DNA of 64,000 nucleotides, from assembly GCF_014695385.1 (NCBI RefSeq), contig NZ_JACJOD010000032.1:124001-188000 (forward strand), written 5' to 3'. The DNA comes from Trichocoleus sp. FACHB-46. Lineage in GTDB: Bacteria > Cyanobacteriota > Cyanobacteriia > FACHB-46. A model generated the notes under the pieces. That model did not search any database. It worked only from the letters and a program-made list of their open reading frames with translations, and was not told the DNA's origin. A program made the translations under genes and the position numbers. This document shows, one piece after another, positions 16,955 to 24,804 of this stretch. How positions within the stretch are numbered: position 1 is the stretch's first letter; each line of letters starts with the position of its first letter.

Positions 16955-17508
16955 CGGGTTGATGTGTTGCGGTGTACGCAATTATTCAAAAAGCCAGAGT
17001 TATTTGTGGGTAAGGCTTTTGTTTGCTGTCTTAAGCAGTTTGGACTAAAAATGGACTAAATTTTAACCCTTGTTTTGAGTTGCTTGGCTTGCCCCAGTAG
17101 GCTTTGCGATCGCGTAACTCAACTATAAACCGAGATGTCCAATTCGCTTCTACAAACTATTTCGAGGCAAAATATCTGTCAGCATCTATCGATTCGTGGC
17201 TTTTCCTTTCTAGCTTGAGCCTCCTAGATAAACCAGCCTGGACCCTAGATCAAAAGGCTATTACTATTGCCGACTTATTCTGTCTTGCGACAAGACTTAT
17301 ATTCTCTAAATAAGTCTCATTAAGAGATTGCTCATATTGAAGTGAGACGAGCTTTGCATTGCCCCACAGGGGATGAGAACTGTAGCGGCAGGTCTCGTGC
17401 TGGCTGTTTAATATCAGGACAACCCCAAGGAATTGCCCTTATCTGCTTCAACTGTCCTGCAACTATGCAATGCCCAGACTTCAGCCCTACCCATGAATAA
17501 TGTAAAAG
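16955..17508. other. Intergenic region with small hairpins
   Basis: About 550 bases. Hairpins are visible at 17282-17296 (GTCTTG/CAAGAC) and 17293-17317 (AGACTTAT/ATAAGTCT), which overlap and could alternate. The open frame at 17104-17313 lacks any family signature and was not called. Confidence 0.35.
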
Positions 17509-19083
17509 TCAGATCGTAAAAGGCTCGATCGCGTAGTTCTTCCATTTCCGTTGCACCCGCTCCGACACGTAAGGTCGAATCACGAACTGTGGCGGTTTAC
17601 CTGCTTTGACATCGATCCGCAAAAAAGAATAAGGCCGTCGCTTTTGAGTGCCAGCTCCAGTTCTGCCTACATAGAGCAGCGATCGCGCTACCAAACGATC
17701 ATCAGGGCTAGCAATGGTGCTGATGGATTCTTGCAGTTCTGGTCCTTCCAATCTCTGGCGACGCAGACTAAAACCACTGCCTCCACAAACGATCCAGTTG
17801 AGATGAGAATCGGCATGACCTGTGTCCAGGGTGCGGAGGTATTCCAAGCAGTGAGCGTGTCCATTGAGAACTAAATCTACCAAGGGAGCACCATCAGGCA
17901 ACGGCCCTAGCTCAGCCGCTACTGCATCTAAAACTTGGCGCAAACGGTGACGAATCGCTAACGTTTGACCTTGGTGCCATTTGGTTGCTTCCGTAACATA
18001 AGGAGGATGATGAAAATAGAGCACACGTCCCCGCACTGCTTCTGTGTGCCAAGACTCAATCAGTCGTTGTTTCAGCCAATCCAGTTGCTCCTGATCTACA
18101 ACCACAGTTTCGTCGGCTGCTAATTGTTTTTCAATATCTAACTTTGCTTCTTCCAGTTGCTCCAACTTAGTGCGCATGTCATCTAGGCGCTCAGCTTCTT
18201 CCGGTTGGTTAGGCTTCAGTGTCGTGGAAGTCGCTAGGATTTGTTGTTTTTGCTGCTCTAATTCATCTCGTTGTTTTTCTAAGACATGGCGGTAAGCTCT
18301 GCCCTCTCCTGTCGTGGGTAAAGGGAGCGGTGCATTAAATGTATTAGAGTCAAGCGCAAAGAAATCGATGCCGCCATAGCGAAAGGTGTAATAGCGATTC
18401 GGCAATCGCGTAAACTGCCCCGGCTCGTAACGGAGAGACAAACCTGTATCTGTTTTTGCGGTGTAATGAGTGTCTAAATGTTGAGCGATCGCTTGAGGCG
18501 AACCGAGTCGATTTAAGCAATCTAAAAATGCCTGAGCATATACCTTGCCTTGCCCAGAACCACGCCAACCAATATCAAAGTCTAAGTGGGATTGCAGTAA
18601 GCGACGGAACGGCAAGGTTGCCTGCACAAGCAAACCCAAGGCTAACGGCAGGTCATAGTAATCATGATTGCCAGGAGTAGGAAGAAAAGGAAAGTTGAAC
18701 ACCATGCGATCGTAAGGAATTTTTTCTGGTCGCTCCCCCCCGACTAGAAACTCACGATACGGCTCAATAAAATTTTTTAGATAGTACTCACTCGCACCCA
18801 CCAAATAGATCACATCGCCTGTGTGCAACACAAAACGAGAGTTCTCTTGCTGGGCCAGCATCTGCTCTGCTACTTGCCGTTGAGGACTATGGCCGCGATG
18901 TTCTCCAGATCCACTATCTCCCACCACCAAAAAAGAGAAATCTGTATCTTCCGCTCCTCCATCCTCAATGACCAACCGAGTTTGATCAATTCCTCGCTCC
19001 AGCACCAGTGGATCTTGCCACCGAACTCGCTGCTGCATTTGGCGAATCTTGTCAGCGATCGGCGGGTCAGAAACAAATTTCAT
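17509..19083 (-). CDS. Metallophosphoesterase
   Basis: The 524-residue protein has the calcineurin-type metal-binding series VVGDSGSG (about 51-58), HTGDVIY (about 92-98), PGNHDYYD (about 138-145), YFHHPPY (about 355) and LNGHAHCLEY (about 410). Between the GNHD and HH blocks lies an insertion with a Glu/Gln/Lys-rich coiled coil (about 262-335), which is unusual. No signal peptide is seen, so it is probably cytoplasmic. Its start overlaps the stop of the DUF2993 gene by four bases (ATGA), so the two are translationally coupled. The substrate is unknown. Confidence 0.85.
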   Translation of the reverse strand: MKFVSDPPIADKIRQMQQRVRWQDPLVLERGIDQTRLVIEDGGAEDTDFSFLVVGDSGSGEHRGHSPQRQVAEQMLAQQENSRFVLHTGDVIYLVGASEYYLKNFIEPYREFLVGGERPEKIPYDRMVFNFPFLPTPGNHDYYDLPLALGLLVQATLPFRRLLQSHLDFDIGWRGSGQGKVYAQAFLDCLNRLGSPQAIAQHLDTHYTAKTDTGLSLRYEPGQFTRLPNRYYTFRYGGIDFFALDSNTFNAPLPLPTTGEGRAYRHVLEKQRDELEQQKQQILATSTTLKPNQPEEAERLDDMRTKLEQLEEAKLDIEKQLAADETVVVDQEQLDWLKQRLIESWHTEAVRGRVLYFHHPPYVTEATKWHQGQTLAIRHRLRQVLDAVAAELGPLPDGAPLVDLVLNGHAHCLEYLRTLDTGHADSHLNWIVCGGSGFSLRRQRLEGPELQESISTIASPDDRLVARSLLYVGRTGAGTQKRRPYSFLRIDVKAGKPPQFVIRPYVSERVQRKWKNYAIEPFTI

Positions 19084-19838
19084 ACGACATCATTTCCAAA
19101 GGAGGGAATTTGACCAACGTGAGCTTCAAGTTGCAACACTAGACTACCTTCTTGAATCTCCAACTGATGAACTCGCACTACCATATCTTCCCATTTGAGG
19201 TAGGGCAACTCCATCAGCTCTTTCATTTTCTTGAAGAAGGCAAAAGTCAGCCCAAAGGGTAATCCTTGACCGGGATGACAACGGAATTCCTCTAATAAAA
19301 CAGGCCGCTCTTCGGTTCGAGGGTATATTACAGCCGAAAATCTAGTTCGCTGTTCTTGACCGTTCTCATTTCGCACCACATTTGCCATAAATTGAATTTT
19401 GCCGCCGCTCAACAATTGAATCTCCATAGGCGGCTGCAATTCCACCGTCACCATTTGACCGTCTACATTCAGATCCCAAGGAGACAAGTATTGCTTGAGG
19501 GCATCCGAGTTTAAAGTTTGGTTGAGGTCTACTTCTGTCAGCACAACTCGAACCGTTGTATCGACGGGATGGTCTAGCTTGAGCTTGCCGAACAGCGCAC
19601 TTAGCGGGTTAATAGCTACTCCTTGCGTATGCACCTCTAGCTCTTGCACCCGGACATCAGGTTGCACCACCAGTCCTTGACCTGTCACAGAAACTTGCTT
19701 GGCCTGTCCCTGGACAATTTTTCCTAGATCAGTGCGTACATCTACTGCGATCGCGTCCGCAGCATCTAATTGGCTAGCCAACCCCGCTTCCACGACTTGA
19801 GCCAGTACTTGTTCTTCTAAACGCGGTTCTTCTGACAT
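19080..19838 (-). CDS. DUF2993 (LmeA-like) protein
   Basis: A 252-residue protein. It starts with an acidic helix (EEPRLEEQVLAQVVEAGLASQL), then has the repetitive beta-rich DUF2993 pattern (QAKQVSVTGQGLVVQPDVRVQ, NPLSALFGKLKL, VRVVLTEVDLNQTLNSDALKQYL). The actinobacterial relative LmeA is involved in lipoglycan synthesis at the cell envelope; the cyanobacterial members are uncharacterised. There is no signal peptide here. First gene of a two-gene operon with the phosphoesterase. Confidence 0.75.
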   Translation of the reverse strand: MSEEPRLEEQVLAQVVEAGLASQLDAADAIAVDVRTDLGKIVQGQAKQVSVTGQGLVVQPDVRVQELEVHTQGVAINPLSALFGKLKLDHPVDTTVRVVLTEVDLNQTLNSDALKQYLSPWDLNVDGQMVTVELQPPMEIQLLSGGKIQFMANVVRNENGQEQRTRFSAVIYPRTEERPVLLEEFRCHPGQGLPFGLTFAFFKKMKELMELPYLKWEDMVVRVHQLEIQEGSLVLQLEAHVGQIPSFGNDVV

Positions 19839-19873
19839 AAGTATGTTGTCCTAAATACTTTGATTTTTTATCA

Positions 19874-19902
19874 AATAAAAACAACGCCCCCCCTGGACGT
19901 TG
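19874..19902 (-). terminator. Intrinsic terminator on the minus strand
   Basis: Read on the minus strand: CAACGTCC, loop AGGGG, then GGCGTTG-type pairing (one G-U) and a run TTTTTAT. It lies just upstream of the DUF2993 start and is placed to end transcription from the YqaE/Pmp3 gene or beyond. Confidence 0.6.
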
Positions 19903-19959
19903 CTTTAAAGTTTTGATCTTAAGGAACTCACCCGCAATCACAAGGAATTATCGAAACAC

Positions 19960-20151
19960 TTAGTAAACGCCTTCCTGACGGTTGAGACGCTCATCATGCT
20001 TCAGAATGACCCAAATTGCATGGATGCTGCCAGGTAACCAACCCAACAAAGTCAGCACAATATTGATGATCAAAGTGGGGCCAATTCCCACAGTCAGGAA
20101 GATGCCTAGAGGAGGCACTAAAATACCTGCAAGAATGCGAACCAGTTTCAT
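19960..20151 (-). CDS. YqaE/Pmp3-family membrane protein
   Basis: The 63-residue protein has two hydrophobic segments (about 4-24 and 30-52) and the family stretch LVPPLGIFLTVG with GWLPGSIHAIWVI. Pmp3/YqaE proteins are small plasma-membrane proteins induced by salt, cold or envelope stress in many bacteria, fungi and plants. The hydrophilic tail HDERLNRQEGVY is short. A second small membrane protein gene lies about 150 bases upstream. Confidence 0.9.
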   Translation of the reverse strand: MKLVRILAGILVPPLGIFLTVGIGPTLIINIVLTLLGWLPGSIHAIWVILKHDERLNRQEGVY

Positions 20152-20296
20152 AGAATTCCTTCCGTTTGTTAAATTTGTTTTGTCTGTATTCTCCTAAACC
20201 CACCGCTCGAAATACTCCGTCGAATGGGCTATTTCATCACCAAGGCTGGGTAGATCCAGCCAGGGCAAATTTAGAGCCAGCGTGTAGCAGTAGAAA

Positions 20297-20665
20297 CTAA
20301 ACTTCAGTTTTTAGATCCACACTTCTCTCAGCAAAGTACCGATTCATGAAAGTGCTAACGAAAGACAGGATCACGGGACCGAGCAAGAAGGCAATCAAAC
20401 CATCGACTCTGAATCCGGGAACTAAGACGGATGAGAGCCAGAAACAAAGACCGTTCACAACGAGCGAAAAAGCTCCCAAGGAGACAAAATTCAGAGGCAG
20501 GGAGAGCACGCTTAAAACAGGCTTGACACCAGCGTTCACTAAACCGATCGCGATCGCCGCAATTAAAGCAGCCGGGAAGGTGGCGATATCAACGCCAGGA
20601 ACGGCTAAATCAACCACCAGCAAACTCAATGCAGTCGCGACCAGCGTTAAAAGATTACTAATCAT
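20297..20665 (-). CDS. Phage holin family 4-type membrane protein (Mycp1-like)
   Basis: A 122-residue protein with four predicted membrane segments: about 5-25, 32-52, 59-80 and 88-110. The stretches GLVNAGVKPVLSVLSLPLNFVS and FSLVVNGLCFWLSS fit the phage_holin_4_2 family, which in most bacteria is a chromosomal membrane protein without phage context. No lysin or phage gene is near. Function unknown. Confidence 0.8.
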   Translation of the reverse strand: MISNLLTLVATALSLLVVDLAVPGVDIATFPAALIAAIAIGLVNAGVKPVLSVLSLPLNFVSLGAFSLVVNGLCFWLSSVLVPGFRVDGLIAFLLGPVILSFVSTFMNRYFAERSVDLKTEV

Positions 20666-20881
20666 CTTGGTTTTCCCTTAAACACAACAGTAAAACGCTT
20701 TAAAAGTTCTACGTTGATCGTGCAAGACCCAACCTGTCTATAACCTCTCTAAGAAGACAGATCTTCCAGTGGGGCTTAAGTCGTAGAAATCCATCGACTC
20801 AAATGCTGACTAATGCCGACACTGAAGCCTAAACCTCGTTTAAGATGTTTGGCGGAACAGGCGCTCTAATTAAAAAATGTG

Positions 20882-22345
20882 ATGAGTCGAAAGCGGTGGG
20901 TTGTTTTAGCTCTGGCCTTGCTGATGATTGGGCTGGCTTGGGTGGGCGTCCTTGGTGCGCGGAGTGGTTTAGTAGTGCGTCAGATAGCGCGGAGCGATGT
21001 GCCCCTAATTTATCTGGCTCCCCAAAACCAGACTCGTGTTCCTGGAGTGCTGATTGCTCATGGCTTTGCGGGTTCTAAGCAACTGATGTTGGGCTATGGG
21101 CATGTATTAGCGCATGCTGGTTATGGAGTGATGCTGTGGGATTTCTCTGGACATGGTGGCAGTACGCTACCTCAGCGTGATTCTTTGCAAGCAGATTTAC
21201 AAGTAGCTTATGAGGCCCTGGTGGCTCAGCCAGAGATAGATGCGACTCGCTTGGCGCTGTTGGGGCACTCAATGGGCAGCGGATCTGTGATGACGGCTGG
21301 CATTCAACAAGCCGATCGCTTTGCCGCTACTGTAGCGATCTCCCCCACGGGAGCCAAAGTCACACCCGAATCACCCCGAAACTTACAACTCCAGGCAGGC
21401 AGTTGGGAAGGTGGCTTCATAGCCAATGCCGAACGATTGCTAGACAGGGCAGGTGGAGAAAATGAAAACTTAGCAGCAGGACAAGGGCGATCGCTCGTGC
21501 TGATTCCCAAAGCCGAGCACATTACAATTCTGTTTCGTCAGGCGAGTCACCAAGCCGCTTTGCGTTGGCTAGATGCTACATTTGGTCGTCAAAACTCCAG
21601 TCTATATATAGATCGGCGCATGGCTTGGTATGGGTTGCATCTCCTGGGGTGGCTGCTCGCGATGGGAGCGATATTGCCATCTTTTGCAAGGTCGAGCCCA
21701 GCGTTGAGCCAGATTAGTAAATTTCAGGTGCGATCGCCGATTCGGCGCTGGGGCAGCTTGCTGGTTTCGGCTTTAGCAGCCAGCGGTACCATCCCGTTGC
21801 TAGGAGGCGGGAAAAATTTAGCAGCACTGGGGGGTGTGCAAGTCGGAGGAGCAGTGGCCCTGTGGTTTGGCATTGCAGGAATTCTCTGGCTAGGACTGCT
21901 AACTCAATTTCCGCGCCCGACGCTTCGCGCTCTGCTGTTAGGTCTCTCGGTCTTCGCACTCTTGTGGATTGGCTTTGGCCTGATGGCTCAACTCGTCTGG
22001 TTGCAATGGTGGCTCATTCCGACTCGCTTAGCCCTTTGGCCTTGGCTAGCCCTGGGGTTTTTACCGTGGTTTTTAGCCTCTGGTATGGCTCAGCAGGATA
22101 TCTCAGGTGGTTCCCGAATTGTATGGTGGTTGGGTCAGAGCATTGCCCTAGTCATAGGAATTTTTCTGATGCTGCAATTTTCTCCCCAACTGGGTTTTCT
22201 CTATATCCTGCTGCCTCTGTTTCCACTGTTTATGGCTCTCTTTGCTTACGTGGCCGCTCTACTCAACAGTACTTGGGGTTATGCTTTAGGCTGTGCGTTG
22301 TTCTTTGGGTGGGCGATCGCGGCAGCTTTTCCCCTCGCTTCGTAA
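20882..22345 (+). CDS. Alpha/beta hydrolase fused to a multi-pass membrane domain
   Basis: I use the ATG at 20882; a GTG directly before it at 20879 is also in frame. The N-terminal anchor (about 5-25) is followed by an alpha/beta hydrolase with LIAHGFAGSKQLM, WDFSGHGGS and nucleophile elbow GHSMGSGS. A His in AEHITILF near residue 215 can complete the triad. From about residue 235 the protein becomes a membrane domain with about seven hydrophobic segments. This fusion suggests a lipid or peptidoglycan-precursor substrate at the membrane, which is inference only. Confidence 0.75.
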   Translation: MSRKRWVVLALALLMIGLAWVGVLGARSGLVVRQIARSDVPLIYLAPQNQTRVPGVLIAHGFAGSKQLMLGYGHVLAHAGYGVMLWDFSGHGGSTLPQRDSLQADLQVAYEALVAQPEIDATRLALLGHSMGSGSVMTAGIQQADRFAATVAISPTGAKVTPESPRNLQLQAGSWEGGFIANAERLLDRAGGENENLAAGQGRSLVLIPKAEHITILFRQASHQAALRWLDATFGRQNSSLYIDRRMAWYGLHLLGWLLAMGAILPSFARSSPALSQISKFQVRSPIRRWGSLLVSALAASGTIPLLGGGKNLAALGGVQVGGAVALWFGIAGILWLGLLTQFPRPTLRALLLGLSVFALLWIGFGLMAQLVWLQWWLIPTRLALWPWLALGFLPWFLASGMAQQDISGGSRIVWWLGQSIALVIGIFLMLQFSPQLGFLYILLPLFPLFMALFAYVAALLNSTWGYALGCALFFGWAIAAAFPLAS

Positions 22346-22354
22346 GCAAGCAAA

Positions 22355-22379
22355 AGCCTCTGCGACTGACGCAGAGGCT
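22355..22379. terminator. Hairpin terminator
   Basis: AGCCTCTGCG and CGCAGAGGCT pair perfectly over 10 bp with loop ACTGA, 9 bases after the hydrolase stop. The U tract is weak (CGAATTTC). Confidence 0.6.
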
Positions 22380-22443
22380 CGAATTTCTCAGAAACTATTT
22401 AACAAAAACCAGATCTCAAACTCTAGCCGTATCAAATTAGAGT

Positions 22444-22719
22444 TTAGTAGACACCACGACGGCCACTAACAGCGTAGTAAATAAAGAGAGCCACGATCGC
22501 GCCTAAAACAGCAACCAAAATACCACCTAAGCTTAAGCCAGCCGAAGTTAGGGCTAGCGATCCTGTCGTAAGGAAGCTAAAGAGGCTACCACCCACAAAG
22601 GCACCAATAATTCCTAACAACATTGTGCCGAGGATACCGCCACCCTGACTACCAGGATAGATCGCTTTAGCGATAGCACCCGCAATTAAACCTAATACGA
22701 TCCAAGCCAAAATATTCAT
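22444..22719 (-). CDS. GlsB/YeaQ/YmgE-family stress-response membrane protein
   Basis: The 91-residue protein has three Gly-rich membrane segments: about 4-22, 28-50 and 59-83. The family stretch WIVLGLIAGAIAKAIYPG is followed by GGGILGTMLLGIIGAFVGG. The basic tail SGRRGVY completes the pattern. Members (transglycosylase-associated proteins) are small envelope-stress proteins of unknown mechanism. A clear AAGGAG-type ribosome site lies upstream (minus-strand reading of ctcctttctt). Confidence 0.9.
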   Translation of the reverse strand: MNILAWIVLGLIAGAIAKAIYPGSQGGGILGTMLLGIIGAFVGGSLFSFLTTGSLALTSAGLSLGGILVAVLGAIVALFIYYAVSGRRGVY

Positions 22720-22910
22720 CTTTGTTCTCCTTTCTTAAAAACTATGGGTTCTAAATAAACGTTCTAAACTTGATGCATGAATTCTTGAACACATTTATAA
22801 GTTATCGAACCACCTAGGACTTTCCGAACTATCACAAGAGAGAAAGCTGTTCTTGCCTGCGGCAGAGTTTGGTTCAGTTCGGTCTCTACCTATGCGTAGA
22901 GTGGTGGCAA

Positions 22911-22948
22911 AAAAATAGGGGCAATAACCCTTTGGAAGTTACTGCCCC
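22911..22948 (-). terminator. Intrinsic terminator of the fasciclin gene
   Basis: On the minus strand GGGGCAGTAAC pairs with GTTATTGCCCC (one G-U) around TTCCAAAGG and is followed by TATTTTTTT. It lies about 55 bases past the fasciclin stop. Confidence 0.75.
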
Positions 22949-23003
22949 AGAATTAGATAGTACTCGCTATCTAAACTTGCTATTTAGCTATTTAAGCGAT
23001 CGC

Positions 23004-23405
23004 TTATGCAGGAATTAGCACAGTATCGATAATATGAATGACACCATTATCAGCAGCAACATCGGGAGTTGTGACTGTGGAATCATTAATTTTGACACCA
23101 CTGGAAGCATCAATTTTTACATCTGAACCTTCAACGGTAGTCGCTGATTTCAGCTTAGTGACATCCGCTGCCATCACTTTTCCAGAGACGACATGATAGG
23201 TCAAGATTTTTGTGAGCTTAGGCACATCTTGAAGTAGTGCATCTACAGTTCCTGCGGGAAGCTTAGCAAATGCTTCGTCGGTCGGTGCAAAGACTGTAAA
23301 TGGACCTTCACCTTTAAGTGTATCGACTAAATTGGCAGCCTTGACTGCGGCAACTAGGGTGCTGAATGAACCAGCATTAACGGCAGTATCAACAATGTCA
23401 GCCAC
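23004..23405 (-). CDS. Fasciclin (FAS1) domain protein
   Basis: The 133 residues are a single FAS1 domain. It begins [20 protein letters not shown], has the H1 block [15 protein letters not shown] and the H2 block [10 protein letters not shown], and ends [11 protein letters not shown]. No signal peptide is present, which is common for short bacterial FAS1 proteins that are exported by unclear means or stay inside. FAS1 domains mediate adhesion or extracellular matrix binding. It has its own terminator and stands alone. Confidence 0.9.
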   Translation of the reverse strand: MADIVDTAVNAGSFSTLVAAVKAANLVDTLKGEGPFTVFAPTDEAFAKLPAGTVDALLQDVPKLTKILTYHVVSGKVMAADVTKLKSATTVEGSDVKIDASSGVKINDSTVTTPDVAADNGVIHIIDTVLIPA

Positions 23406-23735
23406 GTATTCACCTAGTTTTTTGTCTCTGTTGATCAGCTTAGACTACTTCTCGAAAAATAGCTCTTACTATTTCAAAATTCCTAAATCCGTTGAAGTAA
23501 ATCATAAAAAATCTGGTGTTTTAATCTGTTTTTAATCAAGCAATAACTAAATGTGCTTTTGCATCCTCAGCAAAAATTAGCCGTAGCAATCTGAATCAAC
23601 AATAATTTTTTCAGATCTACCCATTTAGGATGAAGCTAAATTTTAGTATTAGGTGGTTGACGCAATCTCGCATTAACTTATATGGAATTTTGAGTTAGTT
23701 CAAATACCCTGAAATCCAACATATAGCAATTCTAA
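23406..23735. other. AT-rich divergent promoter region
   Basis: 330 bases between the fasciclin and histidine kinase genes, low in G+C. No -35/-10 pair was assigned with confidence. The frame of the kinase is closed by TAA immediately before its ATG. Confidence 0.35.
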
Positions 23736-24788
23736 ATGGGTGTACTTCTCCAACTCACCTCTACTGATACGGCCCTAAACTCATTACTATCCTTTCCATG
23801 CCACATAGTTCTGATGACGGTTTCTGCGGAAAAATATCACCAACTTTTGCAAAATCAAGGTTTTCAATTTTGTCCGGTTGATGCCACCTCTAATTTGGCA
23901 ATTTTGGCCTGTCCCATCGCAGATGACCAAGGGATAATAGGAGACTTGTGGCTATTTAAGCAATCCACAGAAGCATTTACTAAACCAGAAATTGGCCTGG
24001 TACACCAAGTTGCCAATCAATGTGCGATCGCGATTCGTCAAGCACGTCTCTATCAGGCAGCGCAACAGCAAGTTGAAGAACTAGAGCGCTTAAATCATCT
24101 AAAGGATGATTTCCTGAACACAGTCTCCCACGAATTACGCACACCGCTGACCAGCATCAGAATGGCAATTCAACTGCTAGAAATCACCCTCAAGCAGCCA
24201 GAAATAGTCAAAGCAAAAGCAACCCATTATCTTCAAATCCTTCGCAATGAGTGCCAGCGAGAGATGCGACTCATTAATGATCTGCTAGATTTAGCGCGTC
24301 TTGATGCAAATATCGATCCCTTAGCACTAACGATCGCGAATCTAGGCGAATGGATTATCCCAGTGATCGAGCCTTTTACAGACCGAATTTGCCAGCAACA
24401 ACAATGCCTACAAATTGCGATCCCGCCTCAACTCCCCCCATTAGAAACCAATTTTTCTTACCTAGAACGGATACTGAGCGAACTGCTCAACAATGCTTAC
24501 AAATACACTCCTCTCCAGGGAAGCATCACCATCTCAGCCCAGGCGACAGCGACAAACTTAGAATTGCAAGTAAGCAACTCAGGAATAGAAGTTCCTGAGA
24601 AAGAACTCAACTACATCTTTGACAAGTTTTACCGCATTCCTAGTAATGATCCTTGGAAACATGGCGGCACAGGACTAGGACTAGCTTTAGTCAAGAAGCG
24701 AGTAGAACAAATTCAAGGCACTATTGAGGTGGCTAAGAAGGACGATGCGATCGCCTTTACACTACATCTTCCTTGGTGCGTCGCCTAG
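23736..24788 (+). CDS. Sensor histidine kinase with half GAF domain
   Basis: The 350-residue soluble kinase has only the C-terminal half of a GAF domain at its start (LAILACPIADDQGIIGDLWL to VANQCAIAIRQARLY, about 53-108). A coiled linker (QQQVEELERLNHLKDDFLN) follows. The HisKA box is VSHELRTPLTS, the N box is ELLNNAYKYTP, and the G boxes are SNSGIEV, IFDKFYRIP and GGTGLGLALVKK. The SNSG form of the G1 box occurs in related cyanobacterial kinases and need not mean inactivity. The TAA codon just before the ATG shows that the missing GAF half and any input domains are not encoded in frame upstream. Ligand and partner regulator unknown. Confidence 0.85.
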   Translation: MGVLLQLTSTDTALNSLLSFPCHIVLMTVSAEKYHQLLQNQGFQFCPVDATSNLAILACPIADDQGIIGDLWLFKQSTEAFTKPEIGLVHQVANQCAIAIRQARLYQAAQQQVEELERLNHLKDDFLNTVSHELRTPLTSIRMAIQLLEITLKQPEIVKAKATHYLQILRNECQREMRLINDLLDLARLDANIDPLALTIANLGEWIIPVIEPFTDRICQQQQCLQIAIPPQLPPLETNFSYLERILSELLNNAYKYTPLQGSITISAQATATNLELQVSNSGIEVPEKELNYIFDKFYRIPSNDPWKHGGTGLGLALVKKRVEQIQGTIEVAKKDDAIAFTLHLPWCVA

Positions 24789-24804
24789 AATTTAGCCTCC
24801 AGTC

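Noticed and set aside
17104-17313. Plus-strand frame of 69 codons
   Set aside because: No ribosome site, no family features; the region contains overlapping hairpins.
20297-20665. Prophage remnant because of a holin-family match
   Set aside because: No lysin, tail, capsid or integrase gene nearby; this holin family is commonly a chromosomal membrane protein.
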